A DNA stretch of 24,889 bases, taken from Bacteroidota bacterium. Lineage in GTDB: Bacteria; Bacteroidota; Bacteroidia; Bacteroidales; UBA12481. The stretch lies in contig JAUVKA010000004.1 of assembly GCA_030592205.1 (NCBI GenBank), forward strand, positions 1-24,889, read 5' to 3'. The notes under the pieces are model-generated. The model searched no databases. It saw only the letters and a list, made by a program, of their open reading frames with translations, and had not been told where the DNA came from. How positions within the stretch are numbered: the stretch's first letter is position 1; every line of letters begins with the position of its first letter. Shown here piece by piece: positions 14,906 to 22,483 of the stretch. A program made the position numbers and the translations under genes.

Positions 14906-17203
14906 TATCACATCTCTCCACAACCGTGCCTTTCCAACATCCGGTCTATCTGGCGTGCCATCAAAATTAAGTCCAAAATATGATGAAGGCTGCTGGCAAA
15001 GTAATTTTTCTTTAAAGATTGCGCGAGTAAGGTTAATCACTGTAAAAGAGAGCTCGCCATTTTTCTGATCAGTAAAAAAGAAATCAGCATTTGTTTCCAT
15101 ATATCCATACTTGATTCTGCCGGACTCCCATGAATATTTTGGTCGTCTGTGATCTTTGGTCAAATCACTCTTCAGATCACTTTTTATTCCAGTCTGAATA
15201 GTTCGGTTGGGCAGGGAGATCCGAACCGACAATCCTTCTTCTTCATAATCTGGTCCTATATATTCTATTGCTTGTACCCACTGCTCAACATTTTCATCCT
15301 CATCGTGAGGAATCAATACCGTAACAAAGCCTATTTGCTGTCCCATTTCAAAGAACTGACCGGAGAATTCAGAAATAGCGATTTCATCCTGGTAATTGCG
15401 AGCTTCAGACTGAGTTTGCTCAAATCGATAAATATTTTTTGGAAAGTAGATCAACAGATTCTGATCACTACCAATTAAGCGTCTGCCAATAGAATCATAT
15501 CGGGTATCATACCAGTGATCTCCCTGTTGTATTATTCTCTGAGTATGCCACATATTAGCAGCAGTAAAATACTGCTCAGACCGGGATTTAAATACATCAA
15601 ATACCACAAACATTACTGGGTCCTTGATGTATACAATTACACGATCCCATTCATATCCCATCTCATCATCAATCATACGTGTACGACTATAATCATGATC
15701 GGGAAATGTTAGAAAGTCGATTTTCTGGGTTCTGACTTTTCGATAAGATCCGGCATTATACATAAAGTCGAGAATCGATTGGGCCTTAACGGGTGGATGA
15801 TCTGATTGGCTATACCGGTACTCACCGGCCTTTTGTCCCAGCCAGATTTTCTCATTCCTAACACACAGTCGATTATGAAAATAGTCCTGTCGGAATGTGC
15901 CATAATACCCGCTTGGCAAAAAATCGCGATATCCACCATCAGTCAGCAGGCTGCCGCCTTTATACTTCAAAAGAGCAATGCTATTTTCATCGGCATGGCC
16001 ATGAGTTACCTTCTCCTCCTCTATGGGAATGGTTGTTCGCAAATAATCACGAAAGAGCAATCCACCGTCTCCTTCATCCCTGTAATTCAACAACATATAT
16101 GTAGATTTCTTATCCCAACCATCACGAAAAACAATCTTTTTACCAACAATATCCTCCATAACTTCCTCGCTTAAAACCTCAGGCATCCTGGGCTCAATAT
16201 CCTCGCTTCCAAATCGGTAGCAATCAAGCATCATGTATCCTAATCCTACACTTTTGGTAGTTTTAAAATCCATAAATTGCTTTGCTATTGCAGTTGCTGC
16301 CCACTTCATTTCAGGGTCGTTATAAGCTTTAGCAGCAGCTTCAAAAAACACAATCCACCTGTTCCAGTTAGAGAAGCTATGAGCATCTCCAAAATCAGGA
16401 ATCATCATATCTGGCGAAATCAGATTAAGAAAATACTGAGCATAATAGTACATTTCCGGGGTTCTGAACAGTTCCTCAATTTCATTTTTGGCATCTGCAC
16501 AACCTATCAATGCATAAAGCCAAACTGCATGGTATAATGTAGCATCTTCAATTTCCCATTGGCCCCAGTTGTCAGAAACCAGAGCCTGCTCAAGAGTCCG
16601 TAAAGCTGGAGTAACCTCATGGTCAGGCAATACTCGTAAAGCCCATGAAAGAGTCTCGGCTCTGAGGGCTGATCGATTCATAGCCCCCCATTCCTGGGTA
16701 CGAAGAATAAAAATTAAACTTCCGGCTATCATATCATCAATCTGTATTATCTCATCCTGCTTCAGGTAATTCTTCTTTTTCAGAATATCATATGCACGCA
16801 AATACCGCATAGTTGTGAAAAAATCGGGCAATGCTGGAACTCCATCTTCGTAATCTGCTTCCCTCCTGGCTCCTTCAGGCTTGAATTCCGACCGATAATC
16901 TCCATATGTCAATAGCACTTCTTTGGCACGATCAGCATACTTTTTTTTACCCTCAATTTCATATAAGTTGGCATAAATAGCTGCCATTTCTAAAAGGCCA
17001 CCGGGAGAACGATATCCAAAAATATTATCCGAGTCGAAATTTGCCCGCCATTTTGCAACAATATTATCACGCTGTTCCCATGTATAGTCAGCCGTAGCCC
17101 TGGCAAACTCCAGATATTGCTTACGCGGTATTGGCTTAACATCCTGGGGGAAGGTTCCTAATGTCAATGAAATTAAAAAGAGTAAGGAAAATGCTTTTTT
17201 CAT
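14891..17203 (-). CDS. secreted heparinase II/III-like polysaccharide lyase
   Basis: A 770-residue protein with a signal peptide (MKKAFSLLFLISL, cleavage near residue 19). Residues about 25-340 are helical and resemble the (alpha/alpha) toroid of alginate and heparin lyases, with L-E-M-A-A-I-Y-A-N-L-Y-E and W-G-A-M-N-R-S-A-L-R-A-E-T. Residues about 365-640 match the heparinase II/III beta-sandwich domain, with the signature H401-G-H-A-D-E-N-S-I-A-L-L-K-Y-K-G-G-S-L-L followed by T-D-G-G-Y. Enzymes of this fold cleave uronate-containing glycans by beta-elimination, in the periplasm or outside the cell. The exact PL family and the substrate cannot be assigned by eye. It precedes the KDPG-type aldolase, which fits uronate breakdown. 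Note the strong hairpin and repeat just upstream at 17220-17262. Confidence 0.75.
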   Translation of the reverse strand: MKKAFSLLFLISLTLGTFPQDVKPIPRKQYLEFARATADYTWEQRDNIVAKWRANFDSDNIFGYRSPGGLLEMAAIYANLYEIEGKKKYADRAKEVLLTYGDYRSEFKPEGARREADYEDGVPALPDFFTTMRYLRAYDILKKKNYLKQDEIIQIDDMIAGSLIFILRTQEWGAMNRSALRAETLSWALRVLPDHEVTPALRTLEQALVSDNWGQWEIEDATLYHAVWLYALIGCADAKNEIEELFRTPEMYYYAQYFLNLISPDMMIPDFGDAHSFSNWNRWIVFFEAAAKAYNDPEMKWAATAIAKQFMDFKTTKSVGLGYMMLDCYRFGSEDIEPRMPEVLSEEVMEDIVGKKIVFRDGWDKKSTYMLLNYRDEGDGGLLFRDYLRTTIPIEEEKVTHGHADENSIALLKYKGGSLLTDGGYRDFLPSGYYGTFRQDYFHNRLCVRNEKIWLGQKAGEYRYSQSDHPPVKAQSILDFMYNAGSYRKVRTQKIDFLTFPDHDYSRTRMIDDEMGYEWDRVIVYIKDPVMFVVFDVFKSRSEQYFTAANMWHTQRIIQQGDHWYDTRYDSIGRRLIGSDQNLLIYFPKNIYRFEQTQSEARNYQDEIAISEFSGQFFEMGQQIGFVTVLIPHDEDENVEQWVQAIEYIGPDYEEEGLSVRISLPNRTIQTGIKSDLKSDLTKDHRRPKYSWESGRIKYGYMETNADFFFTDQKNGELSFTVINLTRAIFKEKLLCQQPSSYFGLNFDGTPDRPDVGKARLWRDVIRITE

Positions 17204-17241
17204 GTGATGATATTTTTAATTGTTGCGGGTTGCGAGGTGCC

Positions 17242-17262
17242 GGATGGGGACCAGCCCCATCC
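17242..17262. repeat. GC-rich 8-bp hairpin between UroD-like and lyase genes
   Basis: GGATGGGG (17242-17249) and CCCCATCC (17255-17262) are exact reverse complements with a five-base loop. It is by far the most GC-rich hairpin in this AT-rich window. On the - strand, no T-run follows directly, so it is more like an REP-type repeat or an mRNA processing/stability element than a terminator. A GTTGCGG copy lies next to it at 17222. Confidence 0.6.
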
Positions 17263-17270
17263 CTACTTCC

Positions 17271-18278
17271 CTATGTCCCCATCTTATTCCATGTTTTGAA
17301 AACCTCCTCAACATTCTCCGGTTTCGCTCCGGGGCCAAATTCGCATTGTGCAATTACTCCACCTCGATCATAAAGATAGTGGTAAACTTTTTCTACGGCC
17401 TCACGGATCTCCTCTTTTGTAGCGTTAGGAAGAATATCCTGTCTATCAATTTCACCCCAAAAGCTAATTCGACCCTTGTATCTTTCACCCAATTCCCCCA
17501 TATCCATGCAGAATATCTGACTGTTAAGAGCATCAACCCCCACCTCGATCAGATCCTCAATAATCTCAGTGATATACCCATCAGAATGCATAAACACCTT
17601 CTTACCATATTGCCGGGCAATTTCTGAGTAATCCCGATACATAGGTTTGAACCGTTTTCTGAAAACCTCGGGAGAAACCATCATAGCATGCTGTGTCCCC
17701 CAGTCGTCCATAAGAAAGATAGCATCAATATCCGTCTGTGCCCAGACTTCCACCTCCTTGCAAAAATGCTTATGCAAGATGTCCAGTAACTCCAGGTATC
17801 CATCCTCCTCAAGAATAACATCTATAAAGGATTGCTCCATATTACGAATGAATTGAAATCTCTCAAAAGGCCTGACAATGCTGCCTGCATAGGTAAACTT
17901 ATCGCTTGATTTACAAAATCTGTTTATTGCATCCGTATCAAGTTGCAATGACTCTTCCGGAGGTCGCAGATCTGCTAAATCACTCCAATCCTTCACCAAA
18001 GCCTCAGTCACAATACCCATCAAGCCATCCTCTAAATTGGTAAAAGTGCATCCCCATTCATCCCTGAATACTCCTCCGGCAAACTTCCCTCCTACCATAG
18101 GCAATGGTTTTTTGTATAATCCAGGTACCTGAACAATATCATCAGGATATTTTATGCTAATGCTTGCTGCTTCCTTAGGATACTTCTTTTCTGCCCAGGG
18201 AAGAAGCCACAAATGACGTGGTATCCTCGATGGATTTTCAAATTCTAAAGTCTGATATACTAATTCACGTGAGGTCAT
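17271..18278 (-). CDS. uroporphyrinogen-decarboxylase-like (MtaA/CmuA-type) protein
   Basis: A 335-residue TIM-barrel protein of the UroD superfamily, which holds true uroporphyrinogen decarboxylase and zinc methyltransferases such as MtaA and CmuA. Seen in order: D191-D-W-G-T-Q, S-P-E-V-F-R-K-R-F-K-P, K-V-F-M-H231-S-D-G-Y-I, G-V-D-A-L-N-S-Q, F-W-G-E-I-D-R-Q and Q-C312-E-F-G-P-G. Zinc methyltransferases use His-x-Cys plus a later Cys; here the first His and the last Cys are kept and the middle Cys is Asp233, so a zinc site of altered type is possible. The substrate-arginine features of haem-type UroD are not evident. Its place in a sugar-catabolic run speaks against tetrapyrrole synthesis; methyl-group removal from a methoxylated substrate is one guess. 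No corrinoid protein is encoded nearby. Confidence 0.8.
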   Translation of the reverse strand: MTSRELVYQTLEFENPSRIPRHLWLLPWAEKKYPKEAASISIKYPDDIVQVPGLYKKPLPMVGGKFAGGVFRDEWGCTFTNLEDGLMGIVTEALVKDWSDLADLRPPEESLQLDTDAINRFCKSSDKFTYAGSIVRPFERFQFIRNMEQSFIDVILEEDGYLELLDILHKHFCKEVEVWAQTDIDAIFLMDDWGTQHAMMVSPEVFRKRFKPMYRDYSEIARQYGKKVFMHSDGYITEIIEDLIEVGVDALNSQIFCMDMGELGERYKGRISFWGEIDRQDILPNATKEEIREAVEKVYHYLYDRGGVIAQCEFGPGAKPENVEEVFKTWNKMGT

Positions 18279-18283
18279 AATCA

Positions 18284-18345
18284 GGTTGCGGGTTACGGGT
18301 TGCGGGTTGCGGGTTTTTATCTTGCGTCTTACGTCTTGCGTCTTA
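18284..18345. repeat. two adjacent heptamer repeat arrays
   Basis: GGTTGCG occurs four times in tandem (18284-18311, second copy GGTTACG), then CTTGCGT three times (18321-18341, second copy CTTACGT) plus a partial unit that contains the stop codon of the Gfo/Idh/MocA gene. Both arrays share the core TTGCG and the same G-to-A variant in the second copy. Confidence 0.85.
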
Positions 18346-19497
18346 TTTTATATCTGTCAACATTTTATTTTGATTGTAGGCTTTCCCTATTCTTTCATTA
18401 AGTCCCCTGACGTATCTCCGGTTTTCTTCTTCAAATATTGATTTTTCAGGAAAGTTAAGGATTGGATTCCTGGATTCCTGGATTTTACTTATGCAAATTG
18501 TGTGAGCAATAGCAGCTTCAGGAGGGCAAATAACCGGCCTTGGATCATTCACAGATTTGATGGCCTCAAATAGCTTTTTAAACTGATGATCATCGTCAGG
18601 CGAACCATAATTCCTAACAACTCCGTTTCTCTTTTCTCCGATGATTTCGGAATAATTTCCACCAAAACGGACTATTCCACCTGAGAACTCAAGATGGAAC
18701 TCCGGATTTCTTTCTTCTTTAGTCGCGTGAGAGGCATAAAACAACACCTCCGCACCATTTTGGGTTCTTGCCCTTAAGCTTATAGTATCATAGTTCTCGA
18801 TATCGTAGGCCCTGTACTGTTCGCTCTCAATTTTATGTGGTATTGCGCTGCTTCCCATTTTATCACCCAGAAGAAAAAGAAGATTATGAAGGAAGTGGGC
18901 ACAGGCATTATTGGCCGGGCTGTCCAACACTGCAAGTCCATTCGAATCAAGAATACGACCCGCCCAATCATTTCTCCTGTAATAATCATAATCCCGAGGC
19001 CATAAGCAAATCGATTTAAATAAAACAGGATCACCAAATCTATTGTCCAGAATGTCCCGCTTCAAACTTTGAATTGCATCTGAATAAGACCATTGATATC
19101 CTATCTCTACCCATCGCTTGAACCTTTCAGCTGTAGTTATTAGCTCCTTTACTGACTCAAGCTTCACTCCTACAGGCTTATCAACCAAAACATTGCTTTC
19201 GTTTGACAGGGCAATAATAGACTGTTGTACATGATACTGAGGAGGAGATGATATCACAGTCAGGTCGGCTGAATGACCTTCATGAAAGAATTCTTCTATT
19301 TTATCAAAAACCGGAATCTGCTGCTCGATAATCCAGGGATAATAATCTGATTTCTGAGCCTCCGGATCGATAACACCGACAAGAATAGCCTCGCTATCCG
19401 GAACTTCCTCAATGAGAGTTTTCAGATAGTAATGTCCATAACCGTTGATGGCACACATCAGAATCCTGACTGGCTTCTTATCAGAGCTATATATCAT
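18343..19497 (-). CDS. Gfo/Idh/MocA-family oxidoreductase
   Basis: A 384-residue NAD(P)-dependent dehydrogenase of the Gfo/Idh/MocA family, which oxidises or reduces sugars, inositols and their derivatives. The Rossmann start is I-N-G-Y-G-H-Y-Y-L (residues 17-25), which keeps two of the three usual glycines. D-L-T-V-I-S-S-P-P-Q-Y-H (78-89) and V-D106-K-P-V-G, the family's (E/D)KP catalytic-lysine motif, follow. The C-terminal half has the expected alpha/beta substrate domain. No signal peptide, so cytoplasmic. It lies between the SDR and UroD-like genes in the catabolic run, 64 bp from the latter through a repeat-filled gap. Family members in clusters with TIM-barrel isomerases act in 3-keto-glycoside and C-glycoside breakdown; that link is only suggestive here. 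Confidence 0.85.
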   Translation of the reverse strand: MIYSSDKKPVRILMCAINGYGHYYLKTLIEEVPDSEAILVGVIDPEAQKSDYYPWIIEQQIPVFDKIEEFFHEGHSADLTVISSPPQYHVQQSIIALSNESNVLVDKPVGVKLESVKELITTAERFKRWVEIGYQWSYSDAIQSLKRDILDNRFGDPVLFKSICLWPRDYDYYRRNDWAGRILDSNGLAVLDSPANNACAHFLHNLLFLLGDKMGSSAIPHKIESEQYRAYDIENYDTISLRARTQNGAEVLFYASHATKEERNPEFHLEFSGGIVRFGGNYSEIIGEKRNGVVRNYGSPDDDHQFKKLFEAIKSVNDPRPVICPPEAAIAHTICISKIQESRNPILNFPEKSIFEEENRRYVRGLNERIGKAYNQNKMLTDIK

Positions 19498-19568
19498 TGT
19501 TCCTTTATATCAGTTCCGCGAATCTCCATAGCTTGAATATCTAATTTATAATCTTAATCTCATCCTGA

Positions 19569-20303
19569 TTAAAGATGCCTGATATTCATCCCACCACTCA
19601 ATTCAATAATAGTTCCCGTACTATAAGGGAAAGCCCCCTGGGCCAGGGACAAAACCCCCTTGGCAATATCTTCAGGTTTCCCCCACCGTCCCTGTGGAAC
19701 TAAGCCATCAGCAATTCGCTTATCGTATTTCTCTTTGACAGTCCTGGTCATATCAGTCAGGATAATCCCGGGACGTATTTCAAAAACCGGAATATTATGA
19801 GAGACCAATCTATCAGCAAAAACCTGACCGGCCATGCTTAATCCAGCTTTGGAAACACAGTATTCGGCCCTCTCCGGAGATGATGCAACAGCAGAAACAG
19901 AGCTTATAAATATTATTTTGGGATTATAATCCTGCAACACCTTTCGTTTCTCAATCATGCTTCGGGCAATTAGCTGTGACAAGAAGAATGGTCCCCGCAG
20001 ATTGATATCCATCAAACGATCAAAGCTTTCCACTGTTGTATCGAGAACATCCAATCTCTTTGTTGGCGCCGCACCGGCATTATTAACCAACAGATCTATT
20101 TGGCCAAATTGATCAATAATTTGATTCACATAGAATTCATGACTACCAACATCTGATACATCTCCTTTAATTGTATGAGCGAATGGTTCCCCAGGCTCAA
20201 TATTACGCGATAGTCCAACTACCAGATATCCATTTCTTGCCAATTCCTCGGAAATCGCTTTGCCAATTCCCCTACTTGCTCCTGTAACTAATGCTGTTTT
20301 CAT
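19569..20303 (-). CDS. short-chain dehydrogenase/reductase (FabG-like)
   Basis: A 244-residue classical SDR. It has the cofactor motif T7-G-A-S-R-G-I-G14, the structural N74-N-A-G77, and the catalytic Ser135/136, Tyr148 and Lys152 (Y-C-V-S-K). It ends with an S-G-G-M segment as in FabG-type reductases. Next to a lyase and a KDPG-type aldolase, it could reduce an unsaturated-uronate-derived keto sugar, as the DEH reductases of alginate pathways do, or oxidise a sugar alcohol; its own sequence does not decide. Its start codon lies next to a GTTATTC repeat array that occupies most of the 191-bp gap to the upstream flavoprotein gene, so it may have a promoter of its own. Confidence 0.88.
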   Translation of the reverse strand: MKTALVTGASRGIGKAISEELARNGYLVVGLSRNIEPGEPFAHTIKGDVSDVGSHEFYVNQIIDQFGQIDLLVNNAGAAPTKRLDVLDTTVESFDRLMDINLRGPFFLSQLIARSMIEKRKVLQDYNPKIIFISSVSAVASSPERAEYCVSKAGLSMAGQVFADRLVSHNIPVFEIRPGIILTDMTRTVKEKYDKRIADGLVPQGRWGKPEDIAKGVLSLAQGAFPYSTGTIIELSGGMNIRHL

Positions 20304-20307
20304 ACTC

Positions 20308-20422
20308 GTTATTCGTTATTCGTTATTCAGTTAATCGTTATTCGGTTATTCAGTTATTTCATCTTGCTGATCCTGAGTTTACTCAGGACGGTTATTCAGT
20401 TATTCGGTTACTCAGTTACTCA
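20308..20422. repeat. GTTATTC repeat arrays with central hairpin
   Basis: GTTATTC is repeated with 7- then 8-base spacing at 20308-20359, and as four exact octamers GTTATTCA, GTTATTCG, GTTACTCA, GTTACTCA at 20391-20422. Between the two arrays is a perfect hairpin: CCTGAGT (20372-20378), TT, ACTCAGG (20381-20387). The structure fills the spacer between the SDR and flavoprotein genes. Confidence 0.85.
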
Positions 20423-20474
20423 GTTATACAAAATAAACCTTAATCCCTTGTTCCTCATTACTAATACTTATACT

Positions 20475-20502
20475 CAAGCCTGACGCCTCAAGCCTCAAGC
20501 CT
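20475..20502. repeat. CAAGCCT heptamer repeat over the flavoprotein stop codon
   Basis: Four units CAAGCCT, GACGCCT, CAAGCCT, CAAGCCT. Read on the - strand, the array covers the last two codons (Lys-Ala) and the TGA stop of the FAD flavoprotein gene. Same unit as at 10428-10448. Confidence 0.85.
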
Positions 20503-22483
20503 TATTCTCCCTAAATTCCTTCCAAAGATTCTCAAACCAATGCTTCTCCATCGGAATGAGCCTTGGTTTTACCCAGCTTTTATGACATGTAAAATCAGAA
20601 TCAATATATATCTCCTGAATATCCTTATTTTGAGTCTGATCAGCCTCCATCTTCATCCGCCATTCTGATTCAAGTTGCTCATGGATTACCGCACCCTCCG
20701 GGTCGGAAATCAAATAGGAACCACGGCTTCCTCCTCCTTGTTTAATATACTCATCAATAGCTTCAAGGTAAACTGCATGGGTAATAGCCAGGTCATAAAC
20801 TCTATATGCATCTGCAAGTTGCTTATTTTCATCAATCCATATCATTGATGGAAGTGAATGTACTAACTGCCAGGCTTGCTGAACAGCAGATTTGATTTCA
20901 TACAGGTTTCGCACATGAGCTCCCTGCTCTGACATCCTCGTTTGAATCTCCGCCATTATTTTCAAAGGAGCTGTAATCGAACCGGATAGAAACTTTTGGC
21001 ATAATGCCAGCTCCTCTTGTATTTGATCCATATTCTCAGATAAAAAACCCTTTTCCTCAGGAGGCAATTGTGCATAGTTCTGGGAAATATATAATGCTGT
21101 GCGAATTCCTCCAACCTGCCCGGCATTGAGAGCTGATCCCCCTGGACGGTATACACCATGAGTACCGTTGATTTCTCCAATCGGAAACAAGTGTTTGATA
21201 TTGGATTCCCACCATATTCCTCCAATCAATCCACCATTGTTATGCTGAGCACATACTGCAATCTCAAGTGCTTCCTTTCTCAGATTAATACCCTGACTCA
21301 TGAATAAATCGATTGCCGGTTGATTCATATGAGTGAGCCTTTTGATCGGAGATTCCTGAATAGCCCCGGAATTTATCAAATATTCACTGGCCTCATTTGA
21401 TAAACTGTCAATCGAAAACTCCTCAGACTGTTGTTTACCAGGATTCTGCGTAAAATCCAGAAATACTCTTCTGCCGAACTGAACAGCTTCCCGGTACACC
21501 AGCAAGTCAATAAGTGATGAGCCATGATTATCAATTTTTCGAGGATCAAAGGGCCATTGGTAACCCTTCAAAAAAATAGCTGTTCCCAGACTGCTCATAT
21601 TCGGGAAAAATTCACTCAGGAATTCTTTTTGATCATTTCCATCAATATCCGTGGAAAAATACCTGGGAATTACCTGCTGATAACTTCCCGACAGATTCCA
21701 CCGGTGGCTAATTGAAGCAATACCAAACTGAGATTCAGTCAGGTTTTGAGCCTTTGCTCCAATACGGAGGGCCATTCCGATAGAGCCAGTTTGAGATAAG
21801 GGATACACCGAATACTTATATAATCCTCCCGGACCACCGGTGGCAAGAACTACATTGGTGGCATTGAAAAAAACCAGGCCCTCCGTTTCTGAGTTTGCCT
21901 GATCGAGATCAATCGCAATGGCACCTTTGATTTGCTTTTTGCTTCCTGTATCCGGAGCCAGAAGGGAGATGATTTGATGCTTGTTCAGAATCGGGATATT
22001 CTTTTGACGAACAGCTTTGAGAAGAGATCCCACCATGAATCTGGAAGTGAGAGGCCCGGCAGATGTTCCGCGACCTTTGGGATCATGGTCAGTAACAAAT
22101 CCAGGGAAAGCACCATATTTATCATGTGGAAAGGGAACACCTAAGCGCACAAGATTATAGAAAGCCTGCATCGAGTACTGAGCTTCACAAAGTGCAATAT
22201 CACCATGCATAGCTCCTCCACTTATCAAATCCCCTGCCATCTCTACTGCTGTATCTGCAGTCTGAGCATCCAATGAGAGCTTATAATAGGTTTGTTTATC
22301 TGATCCAGCATTATTGGAAGTACCTCCACCGAGTTTTTCAGTGACAATGGCAATATTCTGTATGCCAGATTCATGCAATTGTAATGCTGCATTCAAGGCT
22401 GCTGCTCCACTACCAATAATCAATGTGTTTACCGAGTATATCGGATAATCGATTTTATTTATATTGATTTTTCCTTTCTTCAT
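20495..22483 (-). CDS. FAD-dependent oxidoreductase, fumarate reductase flavoprotein-like
   Basis: A 662-residue cytoplasmic flavoprotein of the FAD_binding_2 type (fumarate reductase/succinate dehydrogenase/aspartate oxidase group). The FAD Rossmann motif is I-I-G24-S-G-A-A-A29; T-E-K-L-G-G-G-T-S-N-N-A-G follows, then V-V-L-A-T-G-G-P-G-G (second glycine motif) and the C-terminal FAD segment H-N-N-G-G-L-I-G-G with F-P-I-G-E and G-G-S-A-L-N-A-G-Q-V-G-G. No signal peptide, and no SdhB or SdhC partner nearby, so a respiratory complex is unlikely. Its ATG overlaps the stop of the OYE-type gene as ATGA, so the two proteins are made together and probably form one enzyme. Substrate unknown. The last codons are inside a CAAGCCT repeat. 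Confidence 0.85.
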   Translation of the reverse strand: MKKGKININKIDYPIYSVNTLIIGSGAAALNAALQLHESGIQNIAIVTEKLGGGTSNNAGSDKQTYYKLSLDAQTADTAVEMAGDLISGGAMHGDIALCEAQYSMQAFYNLVRLGVPFPHDKYGAFPGFVTDHDPKGRGTSAGPLTSRFMVGSLLKAVRQKNIPILNKHQIISLLAPDTGSKKQIKGAIAIDLDQANSETEGLVFFNATNVVLATGGPGGLYKYSVYPLSQTGSIGMALRIGAKAQNLTESQFGIASISHRWNLSGSYQQVIPRYFSTDIDGNDQKEFLSEFFPNMSSLGTAIFLKGYQWPFDPRKIDNHGSSLIDLLVYREAVQFGRRVFLDFTQNPGKQQSEEFSIDSLSNEASEYLINSGAIQESPIKRLTHMNQPAIDLFMSQGINLRKEALEIAVCAQHNNGGLIGGIWWESNIKHLFPIGEINGTHGVYRPGGSALNAGQVGGIRTALYISQNYAQLPPEEKGFLSENMDQIQEELALCQKFLSGSITAPLKIMAEIQTRMSEQGAHVRNLYEIKSAVQQAWQLVHSLPSMIWIDENKQLADAYRVYDLAITHAVYLEAIDEYIKQGGGSRGSYLISDPEGAVIHEQLESEWRMKMEADQTQNKDIQEIYIDSDFTCHKSWVKPRLIPMEKHWFENLWKEFRENKA

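Noticed and set aside
15149..16174. Several + strand frames of 65 to 122 codons across the lyase gene
   Set aside because: All are antisense to the intact lyase and have no ribosome sites or domain features.
17242..17262. GC-rich hairpin as an intrinsic terminator after the UroD-like gene
   Set aside because: No T-run follows the stem in the direction of transcription, and the downstream lyase gene starts close by in the same direction, which suggests read-through.
18284..18345. Tandem repeats considered as a CRISPR array
   Set aside because: Units are 7 bases with no unique spacers, and there are no cas genes in the window.
20495..22483. Flavoprotein as the SdhA/FrdA subunit of a respiratory complex
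   Set aside because: No iron-sulfur SdhB or membrane subunits are nearby, and it is coupled to an OYE-type gene instead.
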